A DNA stretch of 64,000 bases from Euclidia mi. Lineage: Eukaryota > Arthropoda > Insecta > Lepidoptera > Erebidae. Both the position numbers and the translations under genes were made by a program. The notes below the pieces were generated by a model that searched no databases, was not told the DNA's origin, and was given only the letters and a program-made list of their open reading frames with translations. The stretch lies in NCBI GenBank assembly GCA_944739405.2, contig OX123182.2:45819598-45883597 (forward strand). Reading direction: 5' to 3'. This document shows, one piece after another, positions 21,790 to 32,795 of the stretch; position 1 is the first letter of the stretch, and every line of letters begins with the position of its first letter.

Positions 21790-23100
21790 GTTTCAGAATT
21801 TGTAAATTATATGTTCCAGAATTCTTTCTACAGTTGATTTGTATGTCAGAACCCTCGCCCTGTAATACGAGTTTAAGTTTTACGACAGTGACTCCTCGGC
21901 CGTAACGATGTTATTATTATGCTGATGGCATTGAGCTGATATTTGGATGCCGCTATATTTTTTCCTATCACTATATCTTGGGGATCGACTGCTATAAACT
22001 TCTGGGTGGCCTTTGCATTCGGATCAAAGTGTATTCAAAGGATCTTTATTTCGCTCGGTGTTGAATAACCATGTGTTATGTTACATTTAGCTGACGGCAA
22101 CAGAATATTATTAGCACATAAATCATACATATTTTATATAAATATGAGGAACACCACCATGCTAATGTAATTATAATAAGTTATTGGTTATTCCAACAAG
22201 TATACTAGTTTATTTCTAAACTGTTCAAACATAGCGCAAATTTTCATTGAATTATAGATTATGCCGTAAGAAGATCATATTTGATGTTTCTATCAGTTTA
22301 CTGTTTGTATGGCTCACCCTACAAACAGTAAATTGATAGCACTATCAAATAAGAAATAATATATATTAGTTATATTACAAAAATATATGCATATAATCAA
22401 AACCATTAATAATGATTTTGGAGATAATTCCAAGCAAAATATTTTAATGATGTCTAGTTAATAATTGTTGCTACTTTAATCAGAAATAACTAGAGAACAA
22501 TATATTTATCATACTGTTTTGCGCAAGAACCAAAATCGCAATAGCTTACCCGGTGTTCAATTTCCCATGGAGAGATCGATTAATGGATGGGGTACTATTA
22601 CCGTTATTATGTTGGCAACCCATTGTTATTTAGTGCTATATTAATATCTTCGTTCAACTTACAATTATGGTGTTTATCTCGTTGAGCACTTACTTAAGAT
22701 TATTGTGTTATTTGAAAATTTATTGGCTATTTGAGTGAAATTTCTCGCTTTTAAAATATACATATGGAACTAAATTTTCTGCGATTCCAAATAGTAATTA
22801 GGTACTACTAGTCTGTACGCATTTTCCTGTCCATTGTTACATATTTTCGTCAAGACCACGACGCAGGTATATTCTTAGTGAGATATATTCTATGGATACG
22901 TATATGTAATTTTCTGTGGTAGTGAGAAAGTCACTAATCAATAAATGAATGTCCTATGCGCCTAGCTCATACCAAAAATAGCATAAACAGCCTACCTTCG
23001 TCAAAACAATGCAATACCAATCTGTATAACATAAAATAAGTTTTTTTATGTTCTTTCTTCCTTATTCCCCTCCTCCTCCTATCCCTATTCCCAACCCGAG
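21790..23100. other. spacer without recognisable genes
   Basis: AT-rich. At about 22291-22340 an inverted pair (tatcagtttactgtttgta and its complement with one mismatch) surrounds a ~10-base loop. I see no coding sequence. The last five bases before the BEL element (ccgag, 23096-23100) may be its target site. Confidence 0.45.
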
Positions 23101-23359
23101 TGTCTAAAATTACCGTAGCCAGGCAGGAAGGTGTATCAGAAGTGTGCAGTGGAAGGTGTAATACATCTACCTGACCACGATAGACAATATATCCAGACAC
23201 AATGCACTGCGTTGCACAGTGAGTAAAGTATTGAGTAGGTACATGAAAATTTTACCTTATATATCCTGGTGATGTTCTTGAAGTGGACCTATAGATTAAC
23301 TTATAATTTTGGCCAAAATAACAAGAGAATCGAATACCAGTTTTCAATTCGGCGAAGTC
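23101..23359 (-). repeat. partial 3' LTR of the BEL element
   Basis: Matches 28623-28885 nearly base for base, from tgtctaaaattaccgtagc to ttcggcgaagtc. On the element strand it ends AGACA. Its 5' (U3) portion is replaced by integrase coding sequence at the junction ggcgaagtc (23351-23359). Confidence 0.9.
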
Positions 23360-26300
23360 GTCCCCCATCAACGGCTGCATGGTAGAAGCCTTGAGCTTAT
23401 AGCAAGGGATGCAGCGAAAGACTACACTCCGAATAATTCTTCGGGCAGACAAGATCCAAAACTCGCGTTGCAAAATGGCCAAGAGCGTATTACAACCAGC
23501 ATGCGAATTTTTAAGGTGACGGTCAGTTACCAACAAGCGTACCAAATGACCGTCCTTAGGTAACAAAAGGGGGTGACGTGCTCCGTAAGGGAGGTTGGCG
23601 CTCTTGAGATGCCCTCCAACGCGCAAGAGACCCGTATCGTCCAAAAAGGGGTTCAATTTAGAGACAGCTCCCGACAATTTCGATCTCCCTGATTTAAGGA
23701 TAGCAATCTCCTTTTCAAAATGCGCCAATTGCACAGAACGAACCCAAAAGGTGAGGGACTCCTGTCGTTCCTGTGGTGAGAGAAACGGTGTCAGTCGTTT
23801 CTGTTGTGGGTGCCTAAAGTTGAAAACAAAACGCTTTATCCAAGCAGTAACACCTAACAACTTGTCGAGAGAACTGTACGATTCAACAGAAAATCGGGGT
23901 CGAAGGCGCATTCCACCTTCTCAAGAGCGAGTGTTCGTAGACCCGGCAAATAAGAAGTATTCAAAACTGGCGTTCGAGTCCAATCAATTTCTGGTCGACT
24001 CAACCATTCCGGACCCCACCACAGCGAATGATCTATCAAACTAGGCGTCAAGCATCCGCGCGAGGCACAATCAGCGGGGTTGAGCTCACCTGGCACGTGT
24101 CTCCAAACAAGTTTGACTTCGGATTTCTGGATTTGGGAAACGCGATTAGCGACAAATACCTCCAAGGTGTGGACAGAAGCCTTCAACCAACAAAGAACAA
24201 TTTGGCTGTCTGTCCAGGCGTAAGTCCCATTAATACAAATGCTTTTACCCAAAGTGTTAGACACGTGGTTCAATAAACGTACAAGTAGGGCTGCTCCCGA
24301 GAGCTCCAATTTTGGGATGGTCAGAGATGTCCGAAGGGGTGCGACCTTGCTCTTCGCCATGATCAGGGAAACTCTCACCTGACCTGAGGCACTGACTGTG
24401 CGCAAGTACACCACAGCCGAGTGACCACGTTCCGAGGCATCACAAAACCCGTGAAGGGTGGCCTTGTACATCCCGGGAGGAAGGATGGGACGAGGCAAAG
24501 AGATCTCGTTGACGGCAGGAAGTGAGGATACAAAGGAGGTCCATTCCTCAACAAGAGTGCCTGTCCAAAGCTTCTGCAACAAGCATTTTGCCCAAAAAAT
24601 AATTGGACAGATCCAACCGTTCGGATCAAAGGTTCTGGCGACAGTAGACAATACGAGACGTTTAGCCCAAGAACACGGCAATTTCAAGTCTACGTTATAT
24701 GTAAAGATGTCTTGGACTGGTCTGTACTGAACGCCGAGAACAGCCATCATGGCGGGGTTGTCAACAATCTAAAACAAATGTGGATCTTGCTGATGATCCT
24801 CTGGCAAGCCTTCCAAAAGCGCTGGTGAGTTGGAAATCCATTTGCGCAACTCATAACCAGCGGAGGCCAAAATACCTATCAATTCGTCCCGCAGGAGGAT
24901 CGCCACGTCCGCTGTGGAGGCGCCCGAGCAAATGTCATCGACGTAAATATCGTCTTTCAAGATGGCGGAGGCTCGTGGGAATCGTAGGCCCTCACGGTCT
25001 GCGAGCTCGCAAAGAGAACGTATTGCCAAGTAGGGGCTTGACCTTAACCCGTACGTATTAGTGTTGAGCTCGTAGACGACCATGGGATCACGAGGAGACT
25101 CTCTCCAAAGGATCAGCTGGAAGCGACGGTCATCAGGGTGGATAATAGTCTGCCTGAACATCATTTTTATGTCGGCTACAAAGACAACCTGATGTCGTCG
25201 GAAGCTGGTGATGACGTCACAAAGGTCCTTGACCAACTTGGGACCAGAATGCAAGCACTGGTTCAAGGATACGCCCGTAGAAGTCTGCGCAGAACCATCA
25301 AATACCGTGCGCAGCTTGCCAGTCGATTGCTTTAATACCGCATGATGCGGGAGAAAGTAGTGCTCCACCGAACGCCAATCCAAATTTGACACAGACATGT
25401 GTCCCAATTGTTCATATTCCCTCATGAACTCAATGTACTTCTGTCTGAGCTCCGGATCACGACCCATGCGATGCTCCATAGCCAACAATCTCTTTTCGGC
25501 TAAAGGTCGTGACTCACCAAGCGGAGGCCGAACAGACAAGAAGGGTAGCCTCGTAATAATCCGACCAGAACGGAGTCGACCCGTGTTGTTCTGGAAGAAC
25601 AGCTCGCACTCTTCATGTTCTGGATTCAAACGGGCAGCTTGAGGGGGCTCCTCTACCTCCCAAAACCTCTGAACCGCATCAGAGAGAGCAGAGCCTACAG
25701 CCAATAAATTATCAAGTTCGGGTGGAGGGGGGTCCCTAGGTACAGGTCCCATCAAGGCAAATCCAAATATGGTCGGGATGGCAGTCAAACCATTTGGCAC
25801 CAAGACCCGTTTCCCACCAATCAAAATTCCACCGAGGACATCAGAGCCAATCAACAAGTCGATTTGTCCCGGTGTGTCAAATTTGGGGTCCGCCAGTTCC
25901 AATCCCGATGTCAAATTCACCACAGCAGCTGGTAGCTGTTTCTGTGGATGCATGCCCAAGATATACTTCAGCACAATAGCCGAGGTTTTAATCCTCGGGT
26001 GTGAAGATTCAACAGGGCCAAACAAAACCTTAACATGCCCTCCAACATTAGAGGCTACGTCACCTTTGCCCCGTATACAATTTGGAAAGGAACCCATATT
26101 TAATTTAACCTGCCCTACTAAACAAGTGGAAACAATGCAACCTTGTGAACCTGTGTCCAATATAGCACGGACAACAACAGAGGTTCCCGTGGGTCCCCAG
26201 ACCCTAACAGCAACCGTTGGTAGGATAACGGTCTCAATGGGGGAGGTTGGAGTTATAGGGCAGGGGTCAATGACCTATTGTTGCCTGGGCGGCGACCGTT

Positions 26301-27906
26301 GGCCAGGACCAGGCAAGTCAAAACGAGGGTGCGGCTTGAAGTCCTCAAAGGCGCGATGACTCGATCCGCGCGCCATCTGTGGGGGGTCATAATGACGCAC
26401 CCGCCCAAAACGAGGTGGGCGCGAGTCAAGGCGGGGACGCTCCGCCAAAGGAGGGGAATACCTGGGGCAGCAGTCATGGTGCTGGTGACGTTGCGCGGTC
26501 GCACATTCAGGTGCGCGAGAGAGAGGAGGCGTGCGCACGCTACGGTTCTCCAAGCGGGGCGAGTGGCGATCAATTGAGCGAGGCGACTCTCGGCTACGCG
26601 CCGGTGAGCCTCGGCTGCCACCTTCAAAACACCCGCCCGTGCACGGCGTCGGCTGGTTGGACAAGCGGCCAACCTCTCTGGCATTCATACAGAGAATGTC
26701 CAAATGCTGTCCTCCACAGTGAGGACAGGGGCGAGAGTTTGGGCAGTCTCGCTGGTAGTGGGACCCCAAGCAAGAGAATCAAAGGCGGCGAGCATTCGCG
26801 ATGCGCCTACGAGAGGCGACATGAAGGTCCAAGAATGCCTTACAACTGGCCGTTCTGTGCCCCGTGACCTTGCAATAGGAGCACTCCGCTGGGCTCTGCG
26901 TGACCGCAAAGCGAGGAGGGCTCCGGTCAACATTGGCTCGGGTGTGACCGCGAGCCTGCTCCTTGACCTTGGGCGGCTGCGTCTTAGCCGGCGTGTCACC
27001 ACCGGAGTTGTCCAAGACCCGGCACTCATCCTCCAGGAACCTCTCCAGGTCAGCAAAGGGGGGCAGATGGGTCGCGCTATCCCCACCAAAGCGCTGTTCA
27101 AAACGCGACCTCAGGTCGGCAGGCAGCTTTTTCAGTACAATGTGCACCAATAGATAGGACCATTGGTCCACGGGCAGGTCAAGGCACTTAAGTGCGTTGA
27201 TGGCCACCAAAAGCGGGTTCAACAGTTGGGTGCGCAACCCAGAGACCCGGGTGAGCGTCGGCAAACCCAAAATCTGCTCGATGTGCGTGTCGGCGAGGCC
27301 ACGCTTATTATGGTACCTACGGGTAATTAGGTCCCGAGCCGTCTGGTACGCCTCGTCAGACACGGGCAGATGCTGGATGAGGCCCTTAGCCTCCCCATCC
27401 AGAACCGACATAAGATAGGCCAACTTTTGTGCCGGCCGAAGGTCAGCCCTATCATTGACTAGGCTGTCGAACAAATTAACGAAGCCCAGGTAGCTTCCTA
27501 GGCAGCCATCAAAATGGGGGAGGTCCAAAGTAGGGAGCCTACTCACCAGCCCCGGTGCTGACCTACGAAGCTCCTGCTTCAGGCCGGGTTGCCCTTCCCT
27601 ATCGGCAACTAGTTGTCTCGCACTATTGGAGACAGCATCATACAGGTCTAAGACCTGGGCATAGTCTTCACTGACCTTATTTCGCTGGTCAGCAGTGAAA
27701 TCAGTGACTGACACTTCAAGACAGCAAGCGCTGAAAGTGCGGAACTGCTGTTCCACAGTTGCCAGGCGATCATCGATCCGCTCGTACCTATGAAGTAAGG
27801 CCTGCTGGCGATCAGGCCGGTTCACTAAAGCACTGGCCGAGGCAAACCAGCGCAAATCTGATGCAATACCACCAGCAGCCGCACGCAAGTCCTTGATAGC
27901 TGACAT
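23360..27906 (-). pseudogene. BEL/Pao gag-pol (DUF1759 gag, zinc knuckles, protease, RT, RNase H, integrase zinc finger)
   Basis: ATG at 27906 (MSAIKDLRAA). Gag has the DUF1759-type block LPTLDLPHFDGCLGSYLGF and AYLMSVLDGEAKGLIQ, then a first zinc knuckle CSYCKVTGHRTASC. A TGA at 26779-26781 replaces the first Cys of the second knuckle (FSCLGSHYQRDC). A TAG falls near 26275. The protease has LDTGSQGC (catalytic DTG) and LIGSDVLGG. The RT has LRTVFDGSAQ, VFVADIKMMFRQ (motif A) and catalytic YVDDICSGA. Another TAG is at 24769-24771. The A17/RNase H-like region follows (FCDASERGHSAVVY, AWTDSQIVLCWL, GELNPADCASRG). A frameshift near 23880 leads to the integrase zinc-binding region (HAGCNTLLAILQREFWI, CIPCYKLKA). 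The frame is otherwise continuous for over 1,300 codons. The integrase DDE core is missing. Confidence 0.9.
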
Positions 27907-28600
27907 AATCAAAATTCAAAAGAGCCCGGACAAGCGTGAAATAATATTAACAATCAAAACTTAATATTTGTTAATTCTTTGAAACCAACAAAGTATTAGC
28001 CTGTTTACTGCAAGTGCAGGCAAGTGACAGGTATCTACTGTCCAACAAAATTAATAGTTTCAATATATATTGACACAAAACAAAGTCAAAGTTATCAAAA
28101 GTTGAAAATTCAAGTAAGTTAATTAAAGTTAAATATGCAAATAAATTAACTAATTACTTGCAACAGACAGACTGGCTGTGTTATTTGAGATATACAATAG
28201 GAAATAAGCACAGAATATGTGTTACCTAACAATATTATCTTTATATTATAACAAGGTTTAACAATGTAAGGTTCAAACTTAATATATCAATATATGCAAT
28301 AAACTAAATTTACTAAATTTATTGATACATACAGCTGTTATGTATCCAAACAAACTGACTTATTAATGCAACAACAAATTGAAGTTAGATTTTTCAACAA
28401 TACAAATCAACAATTACTGATTGAGGTTATGTGTGACAATGTGTTTCAAATTATCTAGGTCAACTTATACAATTAAATATTATGTATTTTAGACAATAAC
28501 TGACCTGACAAACACTACAATACTGTCTACAAGGTGATAAGATACAAGCTCATACCAATCTGAGTTTATACTCAGTAATGCAACAGCGGCTAAATTTCAA
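27907..28600 (-). other. BEL 5' leader
   Basis: AT-rich region between the primer-binding site and gag. It holds no reading frame of note, as expected for an untranslated leader of this element. Confidence 0.5.
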
Positions 28601-28616
28601 CTACAGCTCTGCACCA
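28601..28616 (-). promoter_or_regulatory. putative BEL primer-binding site
   Basis: On the element strand, six bases after the LTR end (AGACA), the sequence is TGGTGCAGAGCTGTAG. Its complement ends CTGCACCA, as a tRNA 3' end would. Which tRNA is not determined. Confidence 0.5.
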
Positions 28617-28622
28617 AAAATA

Positions 28623-29223
28623 TGTCTTAAATTACCGTAGCCAGGCAGGAAGGTGTATCAGAAGTGCGCAGTGGAAGGTGTAATACATCTACCTGACCAC
28701 GATAGACAATATATCCAGACACAATGCACTGCGTTGCACAGTGAGTAAAGTATTGAGTAGGTTCATGAAAATTTTACCTTATATATCCTGGTGATGTTCT
28801 TGAAGTGGACCTATAGATTAACTTATAATTTTGGCCAAGATAACAAGAGAATCGAATAGATACCAGTTTACAATTCGGCGAAGTCCTTCTCCAGACCACG
28901 ATGCACGTTTACGGTTCACAAAACTTTTCACAAATGTTCAATATGTCATCAATTTACAACAAACTTTGCCGGAAGTCAAAAGCGGCAATTACGTATAAAG
29001 TTAATTACAAGTTGATTCAATTCGCGTTAATTCAAAGGGCGATCAATTTAATTTAGGTACAAGGCACGCGAGAATGCAAACGGCGTGTTAATTTTTCAAG
29101 CGGAAGGACGGAAGTGACAGTTCAGTGTGACCATTGTCAGAAATTTTCAATAGACTAAACAAAATGTTACTCAATCGATCTAATCGATTCGACTTATAAT
29201 AAAAACTAATTCTATTTCAAACA
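28623..29223 (-). repeat. 5' LTR of the BEL element (~600 bp)
   Basis: The inner edge is fixed by homology to the left LTR (tgtctta at 28623). The outer edge is inferred from an inverted tg...ca end: the element strand would begin TGTTTGAAATAG at 29223, followed outside by ccgaa. Confidence 0.6.
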
Positions 29224-29225
29224 CC

Positions 29226-29300
29226 GAAGGTCAGCAAAGCGCTTGTGACTCTTCTGGTGGTGCTAATGTCCATTGGCGGCGGTAATCGCTTACTATCAGG
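29226..29300 (+). repeat. LINE 3' tail fragment
   Basis: Reads gcgcttgtgactcttctggt then gctaatgtccattggcggcg and ttactatcaggcgatcc. From memory this is a very common moth LINE 3' end (ctgg-gttgca-gtgtccatgggcggcggtgatc). It lacks coding sequence. Confidence 0.5.
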
Positions 29301-29329
29301 CGATCCTTGGATGGATTATTATCCCAGAA

Positions 29330-29770
29330 TAAAATATGTAGATATCGGAATGATCATGCGTACGGGACGTCAATTGACTACGAAACGGAAGTGTGAAGAT
29401 GGCGCGCATCGACAGAGTTGTGACGTCGTCGCAGCGGCTGGTATTCCGCCCGGCCCCCGCGCACTACGGGCGCCTATATATACCATGGCGCTGGAGCGCC
29501 CGGCCCTTTCATCAGCTGTGCGGCCACCAAGCTAAGTACTTCTCTGCTTCCCTGAGCAACGCCGGAAACGCATTCCCGAATTCCCGAACATTTACGCCGA
29601 ATCACGCGACCCTGGTTCTAACCATGTAACTAGTCAAATTGTTTTAGAATCAATACTTTCCATTAAATTCCTTGCTAAAGGATGTTTAAATTCTTTTACT
29701 TAAATAAACAAAGGACATTGGGCAAATAGTATGGGAGAAAAACCCACGGCGGACAGACATGAAATTGTGA
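29330..29770 (+). promoter_or_regulatory. LTR-like or promoter-like GC-rich block
   Basis: A GC-rich stretch contains gcgcctatatataccatgg (TATA-box-like, 29469-29487). About 30 bases downstream is ccctttcatcagctg (initiator-like), and an aataaa lies at 29702. The spacing fits a solo LTR (U3-R-U5). No second copy is in the window, so this is only a suggestion. The open frames across it show no motif. Confidence 0.3.
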
Positions 29771-30145
29771 GTATATATCAGTAAATATCTCTAGTTTATC
29801 ATGGTAAGGGTCGCTTTCTTGTGGGTTGTGGGAATTAAAAAATAAATCATATTTTTAACATTATTAATTATTCAGCGTAATGTCAATGTCTATTGTGATT
29901 TCGTCTAAAAATACCGTAGAGGCTTTGATTTCTTGTTGGTGCCTAGCCGAAGATAAGAAAATAAATGATAATACTGACAATACGCGCGCAACTCCTATGG
30001 TACGGAGGCCATGTATACACGAGCAGTAATAATTTTCAACAGTTTGTTTTCCTTGTCTCGCCTAATTTATATTAAAATATCTTTGAGGTATTGTCGCGCT
30101 CTGACATGTCTCGACTGAATTCGTCCTCTTATCAATATTTTATTG

Positions 30146-30548
30146 GTTGTTTAAGGCAGCGATAGCCTAGTGGAGATACCAACGGACTGCCATGCAGAGG
30201 GTTTTGAATCCACGGCGCACACCAATGACTTTTCGAAGTTAAGTGTGTATTATATTGTTAATTATCGCTTACTCCGTGCCTCGGAGAGCACGTTAAACCG
30301 TCGGTCCCGGTTGTCATTAAGATCTTTGACAGTCGTAACGGGGAGTCAGTACCCTAAAAAAAACTGATGCTGGTCCAAACCATGGAATATCGATATTCCT
30401 TTGGGTTGCAGAGGTCAGACGGCAGTCGCTCGGTGGAAAAGTTGATGTTCTGTCATATCTGGTTAGACCAGTCAGCGGACCTCGGGCTCCAAGGCTTGTA
30501 AGTCTTGGATGCAACCGGGATAACGTTAGGGCGATGATAATGATGATG
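30146..30548 (+). mobile_element. complete SINE family 1b with 15-bp target duplication
   Basis: Flanked by atcaatattttattg at 30131-30145 and 30549-30563; the homologous empty site at 7659-7673 has one copy (atcaatactttattg). Head: ggcagcgatagcctagtgg (box A-like) to gagggttttgaatccac, a box B with damage. Body: gcctcggagagcacgttaaa, ccgtcggtcccggttgtcat, ggcagtcgctcggtggaaaa. 3' end: gataacgttagggcgatgat with atg repeats. This is the best-bounded SINE in the window. Confidence 0.92.
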
Positions 30549-30681
30549 ATCAATATTTTATTGTTTATAAAATCTTGGTTTCATATGCTCATGGCAGTAG
30601 GACTTGTCCAATCTTGGATGATAGCTTCCCAATGTAAAAAATATCAGTTCTTCGTATGTCAACTGTGGGAAATCTCGAAAA

Positions 30682-30951
30682 TCTGGATTGTTTCCATCTA
30701 ATGGCATGAATGATCACTCAGCAGGCACATGCATGCACTCGACAGACCCGATTTGTAGCTATTTTTAACAGAACGGCAATTTATATTACTTAAATAGAGC
30801 ATTAGATTTTTTTTAATCTGGATTGTTTCCATCTAATGGCTTGACTGATCACTCAGCAGGCACATGCATGCACTCGACAGACCTGATTTGTAGTTATTTT
30901 TACCAGAACGACAATTTATATTACTTAAATAGAGTATTAGATTTTTCCTTT
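30682..30951. repeat. 135-bp tandem duplication inside the LTR
   Basis: Two consecutive copies start tctggattgtttccatct at 30682 and 30817. They differ at only a handful of positions, and both contain caggcacatgcatgcactcg. The sister LTR at 7405-13541 has no second copy, so the duplication is specific to this one. Confidence 0.9.
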
Positions 30952-31118
30952 TTTGTAGCTCAAACTTTGTCCTCCCATGGATTCCAAAAAAAAATCTCGT
31001 ATGTACTGGTAAGCGCATTCATGCCCTTTCATTTTATACCAAGTTCGTCAATGTCCGTGACCGGGTCGGAATACGCCCAATGTCCTTTTCGTTTGTAACC
31101 GAATTTAACAACGTCACA

Positions 31119-31136
31119 TTGGTGACCCAACGACAC
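31119..31136 (+). promoter_or_regulatory. putative retrotransposon primer-binding site
   Basis: ttggtgacccaacgacac follows the LTR end cgtcaca. The TRIM at 51191 has the closely similar LTR-end/PBS layout ctaca-ttggtgaccccc, which supports the reading. Confidence 0.6.
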
Positions 31137-31608
31137 AGTGGTGCCCACGGGAATAGATAAGTAGGGTCCTCCGGGAATGCGTTTTCGGTAAGTTTCTTTT
31201 ACATTTTTTTACAGTGTACGTGTGAATTCGTTCCATAGCAGTGTTAGATTGTTTTAGTGGTGTATATTTTTTCTTACTACTCTTGGTAAGCTTGTTTTTG
31301 CATATTATAACTATTTTCTGTTGCCGCGTGTGATAATTAATTGTTTATCAACTGCTTAAGTAACAAGTTATAGTCTTGCGACTTACGGCCACGTGTCCTC
31401 TGCGACGCGCGAAGGTCACTTTGGGAGGGGGGAGAAGGGCTTTGCAAAGCCTTTTTAAATTGCCTGCGGTAATTAATCGCTACTGCTAATTATATGCTTA
31501 TAATTACTGCCCCTTTGGATTTTTTTTGGAACGAATTCATACCCTTCTCTTTCCTTTTTTCATTTTTCTACTATAACCTTCTGCTTGTGGCTTTGTACGG
31601 CGATATAA
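31137..31608 (+). other. leader-like sequence, no ORF
   Basis: Follows the primer site with gtggtgcccacgggaataga and a ggtaagtttctttt splice-donor-like motif near 31187. No reading frame is supported. A GC-rich patch at 31384-31440 is unassigned. Confidence 0.35.
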
Positions 31609-32318
31609 CGATACTGGAAATATGAAATAACGTAAGGGACAAAACTAAGGTTTTCAGGAGAGCAAAAATCAGATATTTTTCTTACAAATCTGACTATAAT
31701 TTTTAACTCGTATGCGCTATGTAAAAATTATCTAGGGCAAAGTTTCTTAGATTTCTTCATTCTTCGAAGCTAAAATAGCAGAAAAGCAATAAGGCCTATA
31801 GTTTTAAAGATAGCATGTCCCTTACGGTAAATAATAATGAATACGGGTGATATACGTCAACAAAATGTTTGATGTATGTAAACAACTTTAATGTATGGGA
31901 CATTAAAAACACAAACATTTATAGATTTGTAAAATAAACGTCCCTCAATTCTGTACTTTATATTGCTTAAGCTGTTAACAAATTTCAAAGTATAATTTTA
32001 TATAGTATTTGTGTATATGTCATAGTTGAAAAACTATTTACTGACGTAATCATCATCACCATCATGATGATGACGATGATTACGTCAGAAAATAGTCATA
32101 TGTCATAGTTTAAAAACTGTTTACTGACGTAAAAAAATAGAAAATACACGAATAAAATAGATAAAACATTTTATTTATGCTCATTAATCACAAAATATTT
32201 CAAAAATTAATCACAAAACTCAGAACCATTTCTCAAAAATTAGTCATCTTTATCAGTGTCCTCGTCGTCAGTTTCTTTAAGCTTATCTCTAGTTAAACTC
32301 ATATAAGGAAGATTTTAA

Positions 32319-32485
32319 TCATCATCAGCCTTTAACAGTCCACTGATGGACTAGGCCTCTCCTTTGAAAGGAGGAATTGGCCTACTATACCACGCTGGCC
32401 AAACGGGTTGGTATAGGGTTTGTATCAAGTTTTCCTTCTCTAACAGTTTCTCTGCAGAATATGCTCCCACCGTCGGCTATTATAT
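32319..32485 (-). repeat. RTE-like SINE module, inverted copy 1
   Basis: Minus-strand copy: catcatcagcctttaacagt, ggcctctcctttgaaagga, ctggccaaacgggttggtat. It faces the plus-strand copy at 32575-32795, forming a large inverted pair inside the DNA transposon's coding remnant. Confidence 0.75.
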
Positions 32486-32574
32486 ATTACTTTTACTAAT
32501 TAAATTATGTGACAATGGTATAATTCTAAATAGGTTTCACCATGAATATTTAAATGTAAGTGTCCGTGTAGTGA

Positions 32575-32795
32575 CGGATTACGAATACGGATTGTCACCA
32601 CCCCACATCATCACCTGGGTGTCGTAAGAGCCGACAGAGGGAGCATATTATGCAGAGAACAGCACTGTAAGAGAAGGAAAACTTGAAACAAACCCTATAC
32701 CAATCCGTTTGGCCAGCGTGGTAGGCCAATTTCTCCTTTCAAAGGAGAGGCCTAGTCCAGCAGTGGCCTGTTATAGGCTGATGATGATGATGGAT
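32575..32795 (+). repeat. RTE-like SINE module, copy 2
   Basis: Plus-strand copy with ggattgtcaccaccccacat, gggtgtcgtaagagccga, ccctataccaatccgtttgg, cctttcaaaggagaggccta and the tail aggctgatgatgatgatgg. Same module as the start of the composites at 21388 and 38463. Confidence 0.8.

Larger units (their letters stand above)
23101..29223 (-). mobile_element. BEL/Pao LTR retrotransposon, integrase core deleted
   Basis: Minus-strand element. The 5' LTR is at right (28623-29223), then a primer-binding site, leader, gag-pol from 27906 leftwards, and a partial 3' LTR at left (23101-23359). The shared LTR part (~260 bp) differs by about three substitutions and one 4-bp indel, so insertion is fairly recent. 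The flanking 5-mers ccgag (left) and ccgaa (right, 29224-29228) differ by one base and may be the target duplication. Integrase catalytic core and the U3 part of the 3' LTR are deleted. Confidence 0.88.
29871..31118 (+). mobile_element. LTR of a Gypsy-type element, carrying a SINE and a tandem duplication
   Basis: The LTR starts near tgtcaatgtc (29881) and ends acgtcaca at 31118, directly before a primer-binding-like ttggtgaccc. A split copy exists at 7405-7880 plus 13275-13541, with which it shares long blocks. Without the SINE (30146-30548) and the extra 135-bp repeat it would be about 700 bp. No gag-pol of this element is recognisable downstream before the DNA transposon at 31609. Confidence 0.65.

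Noticed and set aside
26278..27153. Long plus-strand frames across the BEL gag
   Set aside because: Shadows of the GC-rich gag-pol on the other strand.
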